Part shown: positions 1-10,474 of the stretch, piece by piece
Numbering within the stretch: position 1 is the first letter of the stretch
How the letters are laid out: every line of letters starts with the position of its first letter
Assembly: GCA_029964075.1 (NCBI GenBank)
Contig: CM057148.1
Coordinates: forward strand, 29,753,916 to 29,817,915
Origin: Patiria pectinifera
Lineage: Eukaryota > Echinodermata > Asteroidea > Valvatida > Asterinidae
Reading direction: 5' to 3'
Length of the DNA stretch: 64,000 nucleotides
The notes under the pieces: generated by a model
Seen by the model: the letters and a program-made list of their open reading frames with translations, nothing else
Database searches by the model: none
What the model was told of the DNA's origin: nothing
Program-made: the position numbers and the translations under genes

Positions 1-136
1 TCTCATCCCGGCGACTGAAATCGTCTAATTCTGCCTCCATGTTGTAAATCGCGCGGGACCGGCTTGATGAAACTCCAGGTATTACAAAAACAAACACGGT
101 GAAGAGCATTCTTGCCAACTGTCCATTCGATGCCAT
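1..136 (-). CDS. First coding exon of an unidentified secreted protein, cut by the window edge
   Basis: Read on the minus strand from the ATG at 136-134, the frame stays open to base 1, giving about 45 residues. It starts MASNGQLARMLFTVFVFVIPG, with a short polar start, a hydrophobic stretch (MLFTVFVFVIPGV) and small residues (SSS) that suit signal-peptidase cleavage, followed by a charged region (MEAELDDFSRRDE). An in-frame TGA lies about 27 bases upstream, so Met1 is the first possible start; Met10 is an alternative. I see no domain in what is visible and cannot name the protein. The exon may continue past the edge or may be spliced within it. The call rests on the open frame plus the signal peptide, so it is moderate. 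An upstream inverted repeat (about 430-585) and a TGACGTCA site near 557 lie on the promoter side. Confidence 0.45.
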   Translation of the reverse strand, partial: MASNGQLARMLFTVFVFVIPGVSSSRSRAIYNMEAELDDFSRRDE

Positions 137-429
137 TATTCGCACTTTCTTCAAGGTTTGCACTCAACTAAAACTTGGAAACCTGACTTGTGGTAAATTT
201 ACCGCTAACTTCGCCCTCCCGATGGTACACATATGTACGGCCGCAACCGACGTCATCACCAACAATGAACAGCACAGACATAAGCGTCGCCCATTGAGAA
301 GTATCATCCAATTGTATGATGATGTCTTTGCTACCGCGTTGTGAATTTGGGTGACGTTTATGAGCGTGGTTTGTCATTGCGGAACGGTGATCCCGGCGCG
401 TTCATGCACACTGATTGTTCCATTTCCCA

Positions 430-585
430 ATAGACCGAAGACCTAATGACGTAATGGCCTTGTGTACATATGCGCTTTCCTATGGGAGCGAAGTCGGGAC
501 GGCAGACGAAGTAGGGACCGTCTACCACATAGGAAAGCGCACATGTAAACACAGCGTGACGTCAGGTCTCAGACCTATTCACCGT
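430..585. repeat. Imperfect inverted repeat with CRE-like site
   Basis: Arms of about 45 bp around a short spacer: the left arm contains TGTACATATGCGCTTTCCTA (about 460-480), the right arm its near complement TAGGAAAGCGCACATGTAAA (about 530-550). Outward the similarity continues through a TGACGTAA/TGACGTCA pair and AGACCT. It may be a small foldback element. The 137-640 stretch otherwise shows nothing I can support. Confidence 0.45.
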
Positions 586-639
586 CTACGACCTTGTTAT
601 AACAGCTATGATTAACGTTCTCAAAATCATGGGTGAGCT

Positions 640-1965
640 TTTCTGTATAATCTATCATGAAACAGCTTTACTGGTGCTATCGTTGCTTACTTGATGCAGA
701 ACGACTTAAATAATATGCAAGACTGGTGTTTAAATCATGACATGCTCTTCAATACAACCAAAGCTAAGGTTATGCACGTCACCAGAAGCAAAAATATCCA
801 TCCTCCAGTTTACACACTTGGTGATGCTGCCCTGTCTACAGTTACCTCTATTCAATATTTAGGTGTCACTATTAGCTCCAATCTTCAATGGAATTCCCAT
901 ATTGACTCACTTGTCCCACGTGCAAATCGCCTCCTGGGTTTCATCCATACTATTGCTGGCGGAGCATCAACTCAAGCCATATTCTGCCTTTACAAATCTC
1001 TGATCCTGCCTATCCTGGAATATGGCATTCCAGCGTGGGGTACTCACACTCTCTCAACAGCAAAAGATTGAGCGCGTACAACGCACTGCCACCCGCATTG
1101 CTTTGAAACAAAGACGCGGTGAAATGCCATATGAGGATAGGTTGGGTCAGTTAAACTGGTCTTCTCTTTCATCTAGAAGAGATTATTTACTATGCTCTTT
1201 TGCTTTCAAATGTTTATCTGGTGTTTGCAGGTGCGAGTCGATCAACGACAATGTTCTCATAAATGCACGCCATCCAGAATCCCTCACCTTCCGTCATCTG
1301 CCTTCTCGTACACAAGCTTTATATCATTCTCCTACTCGTTATCTTCCAAGACTTTGGAACCAATTTCCACCCCATATTAGGGATTCTGCAGTACTAGACA
1401 CTCTACCTGTTTTCCTTAGGAATCTTCGGCAATTACTTTTCTCAGACAACTGATTTCATTATCCTCATTAGTGTTTTCATATACGGTACTTGTTGCATTT
1501 AATTGGTGGGGACTTTCACATGACTTTCACATGATTTGGGCTTCGTTGCATTAGTCTTCTTGCTTGCGTGTAATTTGTAACAGGGGTCAGTTTTCTTGTT
1601 GCTGTTTAATATTTTCATTATTTTCTTGTACCTTGTTTTGTTCTTGTCTGCGTTTGTCTGCTTAATATGTGCGGGGTTACATACCTGTGGGTAATAGTAA
1701 TTGAATTTACTTTTGTGACCCCTGACCCACATATCGTCTTTTTATATATCGCCTTCGGATGTTTTCATTTCATTTCATATTATGCGTTGTTTTTGTGGCC
1801 CCTACACTTACACTTACACTTATACAGTGTCGTCTTTTGTGTTTATTTTGTTTTATTTTGTATTTCGTAGCTTTCATACATTTTTGTTTAGTTTTTGTTT
1901 TTCATACCGTGCTTGTGCATTGTGCATTGTTTTGGTCGAATAAATAATAATAATAATAATAATGA
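640..1965 (+). mobile_element. 5'-truncated LINE retrotransposon, 3' part of the reverse transcriptase ORF
   Basis: Two overlapping frames (691-1071, then 1022-1453) read as one interrupted protein. Recognisable pieces are NDLNNMQDWCLNHDMLFNTT, KVMHVTRSKN, IQYLGVTISSNLQWNSHI, LYKSLILPILEYGIPAWGTH, then KIERVQRTATRIALKQRR and NWSSLSSRRDYLL. These are hallmarks of the C-terminal part of reverse transcriptases of CR1/jockey-type LINEs (the YLGV and L..PILEYG..AW blocks). The catalytic motifs, which lie upstream, are absent. The frame shifts near 1050-1065, so the copy is dead. A T-rich 3' part leads to an (AAT)n tail at about 1939-1965, typical for the 3' end of such elements. The left boundary is approximate; an in-frame TGA lies at 658. 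Confidence 0.85.
1939..1965. repeat. (AAT)n microsatellite, LINE 3' tail
   Basis: About eight AAT units end the LINE fragment. The following stretch to about 2330 is AT-rich and holds nothing I can support. Confidence 0.8.
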
Positions 1966-2329
1966 ATTGTTGGAATCAGACAATTACGCAATACAGGAAA
2001 ACAAAAAGGAAAACCCAAATGCCAACCTCTATTTTTTAAAGACGTTCTGCATGTACAGCATTCAAGACCTAGAATATGAAAACCAAATTATTAAGCTTTT
2101 TTCCTTAGTATATTTATTATTTCTTTATTTCTTAGTTATCCATAATTTATTAATTATTTATTTATTTCTTCTTTACCCTTGGGAAAACTCTCAGTGGAAC
2201 ACTGTTTTCCAGAGTTGCCCAGCCATTATACAGTACAATTCATTACATTTACAACTATTATTAGTTAAAGAATCATTTTAAATCACTCACGCACTTTGTT
2301 TTAACCTTTTTCACCGATCAGAATAAAGG

Positions 2330-3110
2330 TAGGTGGTACTTCATCAAAACGACAACGATTCGCATTTGTGGCGCAACAGCAGTTTGGTGGTAACCAGGGG
2401 CTATCGTAGCGGTAGAATAGATAATTACCTAGACGTCAGCCAGGGCTGATGCGCGTAATGCGCCGTGGCACCAGTCTATTTGCCGCGTGGGTATAGAAGG
2501 GCAGTTCCTGAGGAGTTCCTGAGCAGTTCCTCGGCAGTTCCGTACCAGAGTGAGACACGGGTGACCAGTGCGTCGCAGTTGCTGAGCGTGTTCATTCAGT
2601 CCCTCGCCCGTGCAGATTAGTGGTAGTAGGCAGCTGTGTCCGTAAGTTAAGTGAAGCTCTTACTGGGATAAGTTTAGCGGGGGCTAGTCGAGTCAGTTAA
2701 AGAGGGGAGGAACTCCGTCCCGACGGGAAGAGGTAGCGAGGCCGTAGTGGTGAGTGGACGTTAACCTAGTGGGGAAGATTTATAACCTGTACAGGGAACT
2801 CGTACCTGTTTAGGAAACCCGCACCTGTTTAGGGGAGGCACCTGGGAAGGTGACCAACACCTGTCAGGGCCTAGAGATGATTTGCAGTCTGCCTGAGTAG
2901 ATTATAATAAAGGAATGTCTACCTAAAGAGCAGAGTCCCGTGTTTATTTTAGAGGTGCCCCGTTTTCCTTCCCCTGCCCTGTTCCCGTGTGTGTTGGTGC
3001 GAGTGCTGCTGGCTTAAGACCCGCCTGCGAAAAAAGCTGTTCCCCTGCTGCGCCTGGCGGTAGACTGCCCCAAAACGGGCCTGCTCCCTTGGCTTTCTCA
3101 GAATTGACCG
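2330..3110. other. GC-rich block, possible solo LTR
   Basis: This block is clearly richer in G and C than its surroundings. It contains four close copies of an AGTTCC-type decamer (2508-2541), two copies of CACCTGTTTAGG (about 2800-2835) and an AATAAA-containing stretch (about 2904-2912) followed by a T-rich tract. Regulatory repeats, an AATAAA site and uniform unusual composition are what a retrotransposon LTR would show, but I found no second copy, no primer-binding site and no coding part. It could equally be an unusual CpG-rich promoter. Treat it as a compositional island. Confidence 0.25.
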
Positions 3111-4390
3111 CGCGCTGACGTTGTTTTTCCTTTCATATACATGAAGAAAATAAAAAATTCGTACAGTGTATATTATTTCATTTTCTGGGAGCAGAATTTT
3201 TATTATGCCCATGCAAAGACGAAAAGCAATAAAGAATTTATTTTTAGATAAGCATATGTTGTAGAGACTTGAAGGCTCGGTCAAAATTCTATCGGTACTG
3301 AATATAGTTTTATACCATATGTTCAGCACAAGAAATGTGATCAATATGGTTATAATGCAGAGGCAAAAACAAAGCGCAAAACAGAGTGATTGGCGATCAA
3401 ACTTTTTGTTTGCTCTACATAATTTTGGTCCTTTTCGACAATTTCTACTTCTGCTTTACACACGAATTCAGATAGGGACTGAATAGCCAATCCACATGTT
3501 GACAAGATGCAAACGCACTTAACAAAAAGATCCCCTGTTTTTCTTCTTTGATTGTACCCTGAATAGTATAACTGTATTTGATTCAAATGCGTGTACATGT
3601 ACACTTGTACAAATCACGGTTCTTTTTGTCTAGACTGGGTAGAATATGAACATTTTTAATGCACATGTATGTATAAAGAGTCTTTTTAGAATATCTCAAT
3701 GTTTAACATTTTGCATAACAAATTAAAAGTCTTTTTAGCATATTTCAATGTGTAAAATATGTATACATGGTCCTTTTAGAATGATTTCTCTTATATTGCA
3801 AATTGTAAACCATCGCAATTCAGTCTTTGGATTGCGAGAATGGTATGAACAATAAAAACCTTCAATTCATTCAATTCACTAAGCATTTGAAGCAGTAAAT
3901 TCAAAGCAAGCAAAGAAAAACACAATGAAAATATAATTTTGCAGGATTACATATTTTAATACTTTCTTAAGATATATTCTAAACTCTCTATACACGGGGC
4001 AAAAAAGCAACCGAATACAGTCGTCACAATATAAACAGGCCTACTTGTCCAGTTGTAGATGTGTATAGAATGGCAAACCATAATGGGTATACCCATATAG
4101 CTTCAAATGCGGTCATACAGGTTGTCCCACAAAAAAACCTAACAGTCGAAACCAATTAATAAAGGTATATTGCATGTGGGTTTTGGAATATTTTCAAATT
4201 ACCTCTTAAAGTCAGATAACCAATTTACCATAAAAACTTCGTTTCATTCAAATCGATCCATTGGAACAAACGCTATGCTTCATGGAAGTCAAGGGTTGAA
4301 AATCGTCTCGGGCCACTTTAATTCCTTGAAAGTGAGAATGCGAAGTTAGAGAAACACACACAAATAATTATTTCTTTTGTTCAAGAGTAG
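3111..4390. other. Intergenic stretch without recognisable features
   Basis: AT-rich sequence. The short open frames here have no family resemblance and sit in low-complexity DNA. Confidence 0.5.
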
Positions 4391-4391
4391 A

Positions 4392-4694
4392 CAGGGGCTT
4401 ATCCAGGAATTTTCGCAGGGGGGGGGTGTTTCATCAGCAAAAAAAATTGAAAATGTACACAGGTTTTTTCTCCGGACACTTGGCCTCCGTAAAATCCAAA
4501 ACCGGGTGATGTGGGGGCGCTGTTTAAATTCGACGATTATTAACACTAGATTACAGAATGGTGTACCGTATTTTCAACAGGCGGACATTATACCAGTATG
4601 ATATTTTTTTGGGGGTTCGACTTATTTTTAGGAATTTGTATGATAATTTTTGTTGTTGACAGAGCTGGGGGGTGACCCCCCTGGATCCGCCCTG
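4392..4694. mobile_element. hAT-like MITE
   Basis: The left end reads CAGGGGCTTATCCAGGAATT; the right end reads CCCCTGGATCCGCCCTG, the near complement of a CAGGGGCGGATCCAGG-type terminus. Poly-G and poly-C stretches lie just inside both ends, as in the other hAT-like MITEs of this window. No clean 8-bp target duplication is visible, so the boundaries could be off by some bases. Confidence 0.55.
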
Positions 4695-7600
4695 GTAAAA
4701 TGTGACTTATTCTACCGGCTTCGATCTGTAAACTTGATAACTACAAAAGGGGCACAAGTGGCTGTTCAAGTCCCGTATTATGATTGCTGTATGCTTGTAT
4801 CGTTTGAGCAAACATCATAATGAAGCCAACTCAAAAGCATTTGGAAGACCAATTATCCTACACAGCATATACATTAGACTCAATTTTGAATACTACCCCC
4901 ACTTTTCTGAAACATGCCAGGTTACATTTTATGGTATTTCGTTAATCTCGGCGTCAAAAGGTATATACATTTAGTAAACGTTTGAATAAGTTCAATTTAA
5001 TCTGTTGACAGAAAATTCTCTCTGTCTTTTTTTGGATTAACAAATAGGATTATGTTTCATTTTAGTATTAGACAAACCATCTAATATAAATGTGTTACTT
5101 GATGAATAGCCTAAACAAATTCTCATTTCAGCAATTTTTTTTGTAAATGCAGTAATCGGTTTCAAACAAAATGTTATATTTCAGTAAATTCTCGGACTGT
5201 TTTATAACCAGCGTCTACAAAACACGTATTTTCCTCAATGGCATTGATGACAACTGTGTTTGTTATCGATCTATTTTCCCTTCAAATGGTATATTTCATT
5301 AGCTTTTCGATGCATACTTGGCGGTTCTCCACAATGTCTTTCTGTACATCCGTTATGTTGATGACAGTGTTGTGTGAACTGCGAGCTCAAAGTCTAGGCA
5401 GGTGATCGTCGTTGAGGGCGCTTTTCACAGGTTGATGAGTACGCTGGGTTCTGTGTATAGATTGGAAGGGAGACTTTTCAGATACTTGGTTGCAGCAAAC
5501 ATACTCATTTTAAATTGTTTGTGTCATGTTTAAACTAAGGGCAAGTTCGAGCAAGGACCAGTGGTTAATTGGTGGTTGGTTCGTGACGTATCTAGCGCAT
5601 GCGCACTGAAGTTGAAGTGCGAACGACTCTATATATAGTCGATCCATTGTCATGTCAATGACCGTCAGTCGGAAAAATGGTGGTCGCACAATTATTCAAC
5701 TCTTGTTGTTTCTCTTTATTTACACAATAATAAAGATTGTGTATAGTTTAGGGGATTTAAAATAATCGCCAATACACAGTGGTTTAAAAACATGCATGAC
5801 CCAGACATCATCGATTTTCTGGAATCATCGTAAAAAAATATTATTGAAAACGAATTCAAATGCGATCGATTACCATGTAGAATATGCTACACGTTCCTAA
5901 GCACATGCATTTTTGTCAAAACGGTGTAGATTTTGCTATTCGGGACTCGGGAGTTTTACTCGCCGTTGGTGAGTAGCGCCCTCTGTTGACCAATAGTGTA
6001 CAGTGTGACCAACAATTTTAATTGGCAAAACATTGCGGATCTGGGACAACGTACGTTCATTGCACTGTTTTGTGAAATTAAAAGTAAGACTTACCCATGT
6101 TTTTATTCATTCTACACAAATGGGACTTATCAATTTACTGGAGAATGTCCATTTTCGAAGGAATGCAGAACAATTTGTAATCTTTTTCCTCGAAATTTGG
6201 GAAATAAAATTAATGATGTGGGCGACACAGGTGAAGTAATGTACGTTTTATTCAGATGATTTTTTAATTTTCTCGGCTGTTTGGTTTTGAGGAAAAGAGG
6301 GCGATCATGGAACATCAGCAAAATGTTAATGCTAGTATTTTTTTATCAAAAAATTAAAAATCAGAAGTACTTTTTAACTTACTCTATTAAGTATCGAGTA
6401 AAGTTTATGTTGGGCTAAGGAAGGTTTTATAAAAGTTATCCGTTTCACGGTGCAAGGTGTTCCTTGCTCATGCGATCGCGAAATCTGCCTGGTCTGACCG
6501 CCCGAGAAACTCATCAAGTCACACTTTTTTTTTTTGTCACTGGGCCGCGTTTGTAAATTTGTTTCCATTCACTGTTTAATAATCTGATTTGATGTTAAAT
6601 TTTCTCGGTGCATTGGGGTCCAGGTTGTCAATGGGCAACATATGTGAAGCTAGTAGTAGATCGGTGTCAACGTTTTACTTTGAGATCCCTCTTAAAAATA
6701 TCCACATTTTGTAGCTTCGGCCAGTTTGTTTCTTTAGAAAAAAAAGTAAAAAAAGACCTTAAAATTTACAGTAAATGGGCAAACCAGGTTTTGCTATAGT
6801 GAAATTCATACAGAATCGTACTGAACGCTCTCCCCCACTTCATCATGAAATAGAAATGACCCCTATTCCCAATTAATCTGTGCTGCAATTATACTCCAAA
6901 GTGGTACTTAAACACATGACATTTCGAATAAAAGTTAATGTCTGGCACGTGCAAATACCGGTAGGTAACACAAATAATATATTGTTTATAAAACTTTACT
7001 AGACAGTTTCGGACATTAGCTCCTCTACATGACATCAAAAGCCTGCAAAGAACCTGCACGTGCGAAATTTTTCACCTTTATTTTATGCCAAGGACATTCA
7101 GTAAAATGTAACATCGATGTACCTGCGGCATGTACATGTACAGGCGCGCTCACTACAGTGCAATCGGATGACAAAAGGGAATTCCCCTCTTCATAGCTTG
7201 TCAACAGAGGGCGCTGTTTTTCTTGCTCAGCCGCTGTATTCTGATCAACGGGCCTGGCGAAAATGATCGATTTTTTGGAATGAAGGCGGGATTTTTGCGC
7301 TATTTTATTTTCACAGCCAGATAGTTGGTCTAACGATTTATGAAGAAAAAAGTGCAAAATACCCTGGCCGTTAGTGGCCGATTGCAAAAATGTGTCAAGT
7401 TTTGGTTTTGTAAATATTTTTTTTTCAAAATAGCGATTTACTCTTTATGTCTCCCCCTCATTTTACTGACCTCTTGCTCTAGCTATCGATAAAAATTATA
7501 TGTCAAACAAAAGACTGATAAAGTGCTTCAGAAAAAAATGGGTTACGGAAAAACAAATTAAGGCCCTGGACACAGCAACTTCTTAAATCTCATGAAGCCA

Positions 7601-7983
7601 TATTATAATCTGCAATTATTGAATAAAGTGGCGTGGTAATAAAATGGAAATGTCGAAGTGAATTACACCTCAAAATTACACCTCAAAATTACTTTGTGGT
7701 GATCTGAATTATCTTTTTAAACATGTCAGGTAAAAGCAATAACAAAAACGGGGGAAAAAAATTGGTGAAATGTCTGGGTCTTAAACCACTGTGCAATAAT
7801 TGTTATTGTACAATGGTGACAAAAGTGACATATTCGTAAACTAACATAAAACTGTGCAATGAAAATTAATTAAATGTAGCGTTCACGGTTTCGTTTTCCT
7901 TCATTTTTGTTGACAACCATTGTCAACTGGACAGTGTTCAGGCTAACTTAAGAAGAACTATAGTTAACCATTAGTCAACAATA
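4695..7983. other. Intergenic stretch; one isolated promoter-like site
   Basis: No gene recognised. At 5590-5640 a TAGCGCATGCGCAC (NRF-1-like) motif precedes CTATATATAG by about 30 bases, and an ATG in good context follows near 5678, but its frame closes after 17 codons. A short inverted pair, GCGCCCTCTGTTGAC near 5968 and GTCAACAGAGGGCGC near 7200, brackets 1.2 kb and may be the ends of an old element. An 87-codon open frame at 5996-6259 has no family resemblance. Confidence 0.4.
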
Positions 7984-8443
7984 TAAATAATGAAAGGTTT
8001 GCGGAAACACCATGTGCGAATAATTTCTCAACTAAGAGAATGGTTCTGAAAAGAACCAGAGGTATAAACTCGACGTTCCGGTCAGTACGCTCTGACCGTC
8101 TACAGGAGAGTGCCTAAACTCAAAGTAAACACTTAAATAGCAAAAGCAAAATCGACGAAGTGTGAAGTTGCATCCTAAGACTGCAACCCTACTGTTCCTC
8201 TTAAGTGGGCACCAAGCTTGCTCTAGGATCCCAGCTACTTGGCATCCACACAGGATGCAACTTCACACTTCATCGATTTCGCTTTTGCTACTTAAGTGTT
8301 TACTTTCTTAGAGTTACTCTCCTGAAGACGGTCAGAGCATACTGACCGGAACGTCGAGTTTATACCTCTGGTTCTTTTCAGAGCCATTCTCTTAATTGAG
8401 AAATTATTCGCACATGGTGTTTCCGCAAACCTTTCATTATTTA
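7984..8443. repeat. Long inverted repeat (about 193-bp arms, 74-bp spacer)
   Basis: The left arm 7984-8177 and right arm 8252-8443 are near-perfect reverse complements with only scattered substitutions. Examples are AATGAAAGGTTTGCGGAAAC at the left and GTTTCCGCAAACCTTTCATT at the right, and GTGAAGTTGCATCC against GGATGCAACTTCAC at the centre. No convincing target duplication is visible. A transcript through it would fold into a hairpin of almost 200 bp. It could be a foldback MITE or a hairpin-RNA locus. I see no open frame in it. Confidence 0.85.
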
Positions 8444-9500
8444 GTATCTCCACCATGCAAAGCCTCAAATCCTACTAAGTCAACAATAGTTCGTGTGCGA
8501 ACTTCACCTAATGTGCGGATGCTCAAAATGACACAAACAATAGATAAGGTTTCGTGTGATTGCTGCCACCTAGTGCCTCAAAAGCATGTCCTTGCAATTT
8601 GTTTAGTAACAAATGAATAAGGATGTAGAACAATAAGGACCACTAGAAAATAGTTCTGGCACAGGAGAGTCATGCGGCTTGAAACACTTTGCCGATTATA
8701 CTATCACCAGTCTGGGTATTTATTTCGTCACCATACATGTATCATCTATCAAAGATGTAATGCAGATTCGAGGGCCTGAGAAAAATGAAAACAAAATAAA
8801 ATAGACAGACAATTTGTGATGTAATCGGCATCATGTTTCTAATGGTCCCCGTTAAAAGCTCTGTTGTTTGACGTACGCGGACTCTGGAATTATTTTCTTT
8901 ATATTACTAACAGCTATAATAGGGCGACAGATTTTGCTAACTCCGTCCACAATAGGGCGACACACCTTATTAAGGCGACACATAACTGTCGCCCTTTTGT
9001 GAAAACGACCCTTAGGACAAGGAATTTTGCTGTCGCAAACCATCTAGATCGGTTCCTCATGGTCCAATTAGTAAAAATACTAAATTTCGTGGAAAAAAGA
9101 TAAGGTAAACTTGGGTTAGGTGACAGTTTAGGTTTGTGCACAAGTCTATGGGAAAGTCGCCATATTGCAGCAAAAACAGTTATTATTATACTTGAACTGT
9201 AGGAAAGGACCCACATGATGCTGTGAACAAGGGCCAAGATCACGGAGCTGCTTAGCACGCAATCCTGCTTAATGCACAAGATGCTTGCTATAAACATTTT
9301 GATAACGAAAACGCATTGCTGCTATTTTAGTGCGATAATAAGCTAAGCGGTATTTTTTTGGCTCAATTGCTTTTTGGTGCCTGGTCTCGGCGGTAAAACA
9401 ATTTCTTGGCATGTCTGAAAAGCTAACATTGGGCATAATATTTCCAACAATTATATTTGGCAAGTTATACAATGTATCTTGTGAAACTGTGGCATATCCA
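8444..9500. other. Intergenic stretch with repeated AGGGCGACA motif
   Basis: AGGCGACA/AGGGCGACA occurs three times between about 8920 and 8980, with an inverted CTGTCGCCCTT at about 8987. On the minus strand at 8775 there is a good 3' splice acceptor with a pyrimidine tract, and an AATAAA (minus strand, 8719-8724) about 50 bases downstream. These could form the last, non-coding exon of the minus-strand precursor gene at 9964-10287; this is inference only. Confidence 0.3.
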
Positions 9501-9511
9501 GCTTATGTTGT

Positions 9512-9845
9512 CAGGGGGCAACCGCACAAGCACATGTGTAGTCATGTTTTTTTCTCCGGTCACCTGGCCTCCCTAAAATCAAAAAAAGCGGGGAGAAGGG
9601 GGGCAGGGAGGGGGAAGGGGGAGGGGTGGTACCCATCTTCCTAATGGGGGCGCTCTTCAAAACTTACCATTATTGTGCATACAGGAAAATATATACCGAT
9701 TTTCGCGGCGCATTTTTTCCATGTCATAACTTTCTAAGCCTTTATGAAAATAGTTACTGAAAACAAAGTCTTTCAAAGAAAAAACCCACTGGGGGGGGGG
9801 GGGGGGGCAAGGTCTCCCCCCTGCCCTCCGCTGGATACGCTGCTG
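9512..9845. mobile_element. hAT-like MITE
   Basis: The right end reads CTGGATACGCTGCTG, the complement of a CAGCAGCGTATCCAG terminus. The left end probably begins CAGGGGGCAACC. The interior is low-complexity with G-runs (about 9789-9807) and a CTCCGGTCACCTGGCCTCC segment that is also seen, diverged, in the element at 4392. No clean target duplication. It lies about 120 bases beyond the stop codon of the minus-strand precursor gene. Confidence 0.5.
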
Positions 9846-9963
9846 ATGTGAAGTTATTTTTCGTGCATGCGTGACTCTGGAACGGGAGAGGTCGTAGGAG
9901 TACAATACATACCTGATAGGGGTGTTGTCTGTGTAGGGTATATAGCCTCTCGCTGGCATCACG

Positions 9964-10287
9964 CTAGTCATCACGCTTCACGTACTCGTCGTTGGACCTC
10001 TTCTTTCGTTTGCCGAAATCGCCACCGTTGCCGCAGAGAGCCGGGGGCCAGGGGCAATCAGGAGGATCGTTTCGTTTACTCTCGGGAAGTTTCGCCGCAG
10101 GCTGAGCGACAGGAGCGAACCGCTTGCCGAAATCACCGCCTAAGCCGCAGAGAGCCGGGGGCCATGGGCATCCTGCGTCTCGTTTACTCTGTACAAACGC
10201 CGCTTCTTCCTCATCAGCATACACTGATACCGTAGAAGCAGCCAGAAACAGCTGTAGTGCAAGAAAGAGATGGACACTCCTTGCCAT
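9964..10287 (-). CDS. Precursor of two disulfide-loop, amidated peptides (paralogue 1)
   Basis: A secretory preprohormone. I start at the ATG at 10287 (context AGCATGG) rather than the in-frame ATG at 10299, because this gives MARSVHLFLALQLFLA, aligning end to end with the paralogue at 13193 (MAKGVIFVIATQLFLA) and placing the predicted cleavage (VYA/DE) after residue 24 in both. After the signal come a short acidic spacer and KR, then DAGCPWPPALCGLGGDF-GKR, a 16-residue spacer ending KR, then NDPPDCPWPPALCGNGGDF-GKR and a basic tail. Known processing rules predict cleavage at KR and conversion of Gly to a C-terminal Phe-amide. The two cysteines around PWPPAL should form an intramolecular disulfide. 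There are two mature peptides and no other cysteines. A strong splice donor (CAG/GTATGT) lies about 51 bases past the stop. I do not recognise the family; a receptor-binding neuropeptide is the likeliest role, an exocrine peptide the alternative. Confidence 0.85.
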   Translation of the reverse strand: MARSVHLFLALQLFLAASTVSVYADEEEAAFVQSKRDAGCPWPPALCGLGGDFGKRFAPVAQPAAKLPESKRNDPPDCPWPPALCGNGGDFGKRKKRSNDEYVKRDD

Positions 10288-10347
10288 GCTGGATCTCATA
10301 ACTGTGTGTTCTAGCAGAACGAATGAGAAGCAAAGGAAGATATATCC

Positions 10348-10355
10348 CTTTTATA
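10348..10355 (-). promoter_or_regulatory. TATA box of peptide precursor gene 1
   Basis: On the minus strand the sequence reads TATATAAAAGGG. The TATA core is about 60 bases upstream of the chosen ATG, leaving a 5' UTR of roughly 30-40 bases. The paralogue has the equivalent CATATAAAGGGG at a similar distance. Confidence 0.6.
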
Positions 10356-10474
10356 TATTTTATGACAGCTCAATTAAAAATAGATTTTTAAGGTTTTTAA
10401 AAAGAGTAAATGTCCAAGTAAGAGAGAACCAGTCGCAGTTGATGTTGACATACTTTGTGTTGACTTATCTGTAA

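Noticed and set aside
2949-3344. 131-codon minus-strand frame
   Set aside because: Spans the edge of the GC-rich island without domain, signal or splice support.
5996-6259. 87-codon frame (with cysteines) after a possible promoter at 5.6 kb
   Set aside because: No signal peptide, no paralogue, no splice support; plausible by eye only.
9867-10235. Plus-strand frame opposite peptide gene 1 (and the minus-strand frame 13168-13482 opposite gene 2)
   Set aside because: Antisense shadows of the conserved, GC-rich peptide repeats.
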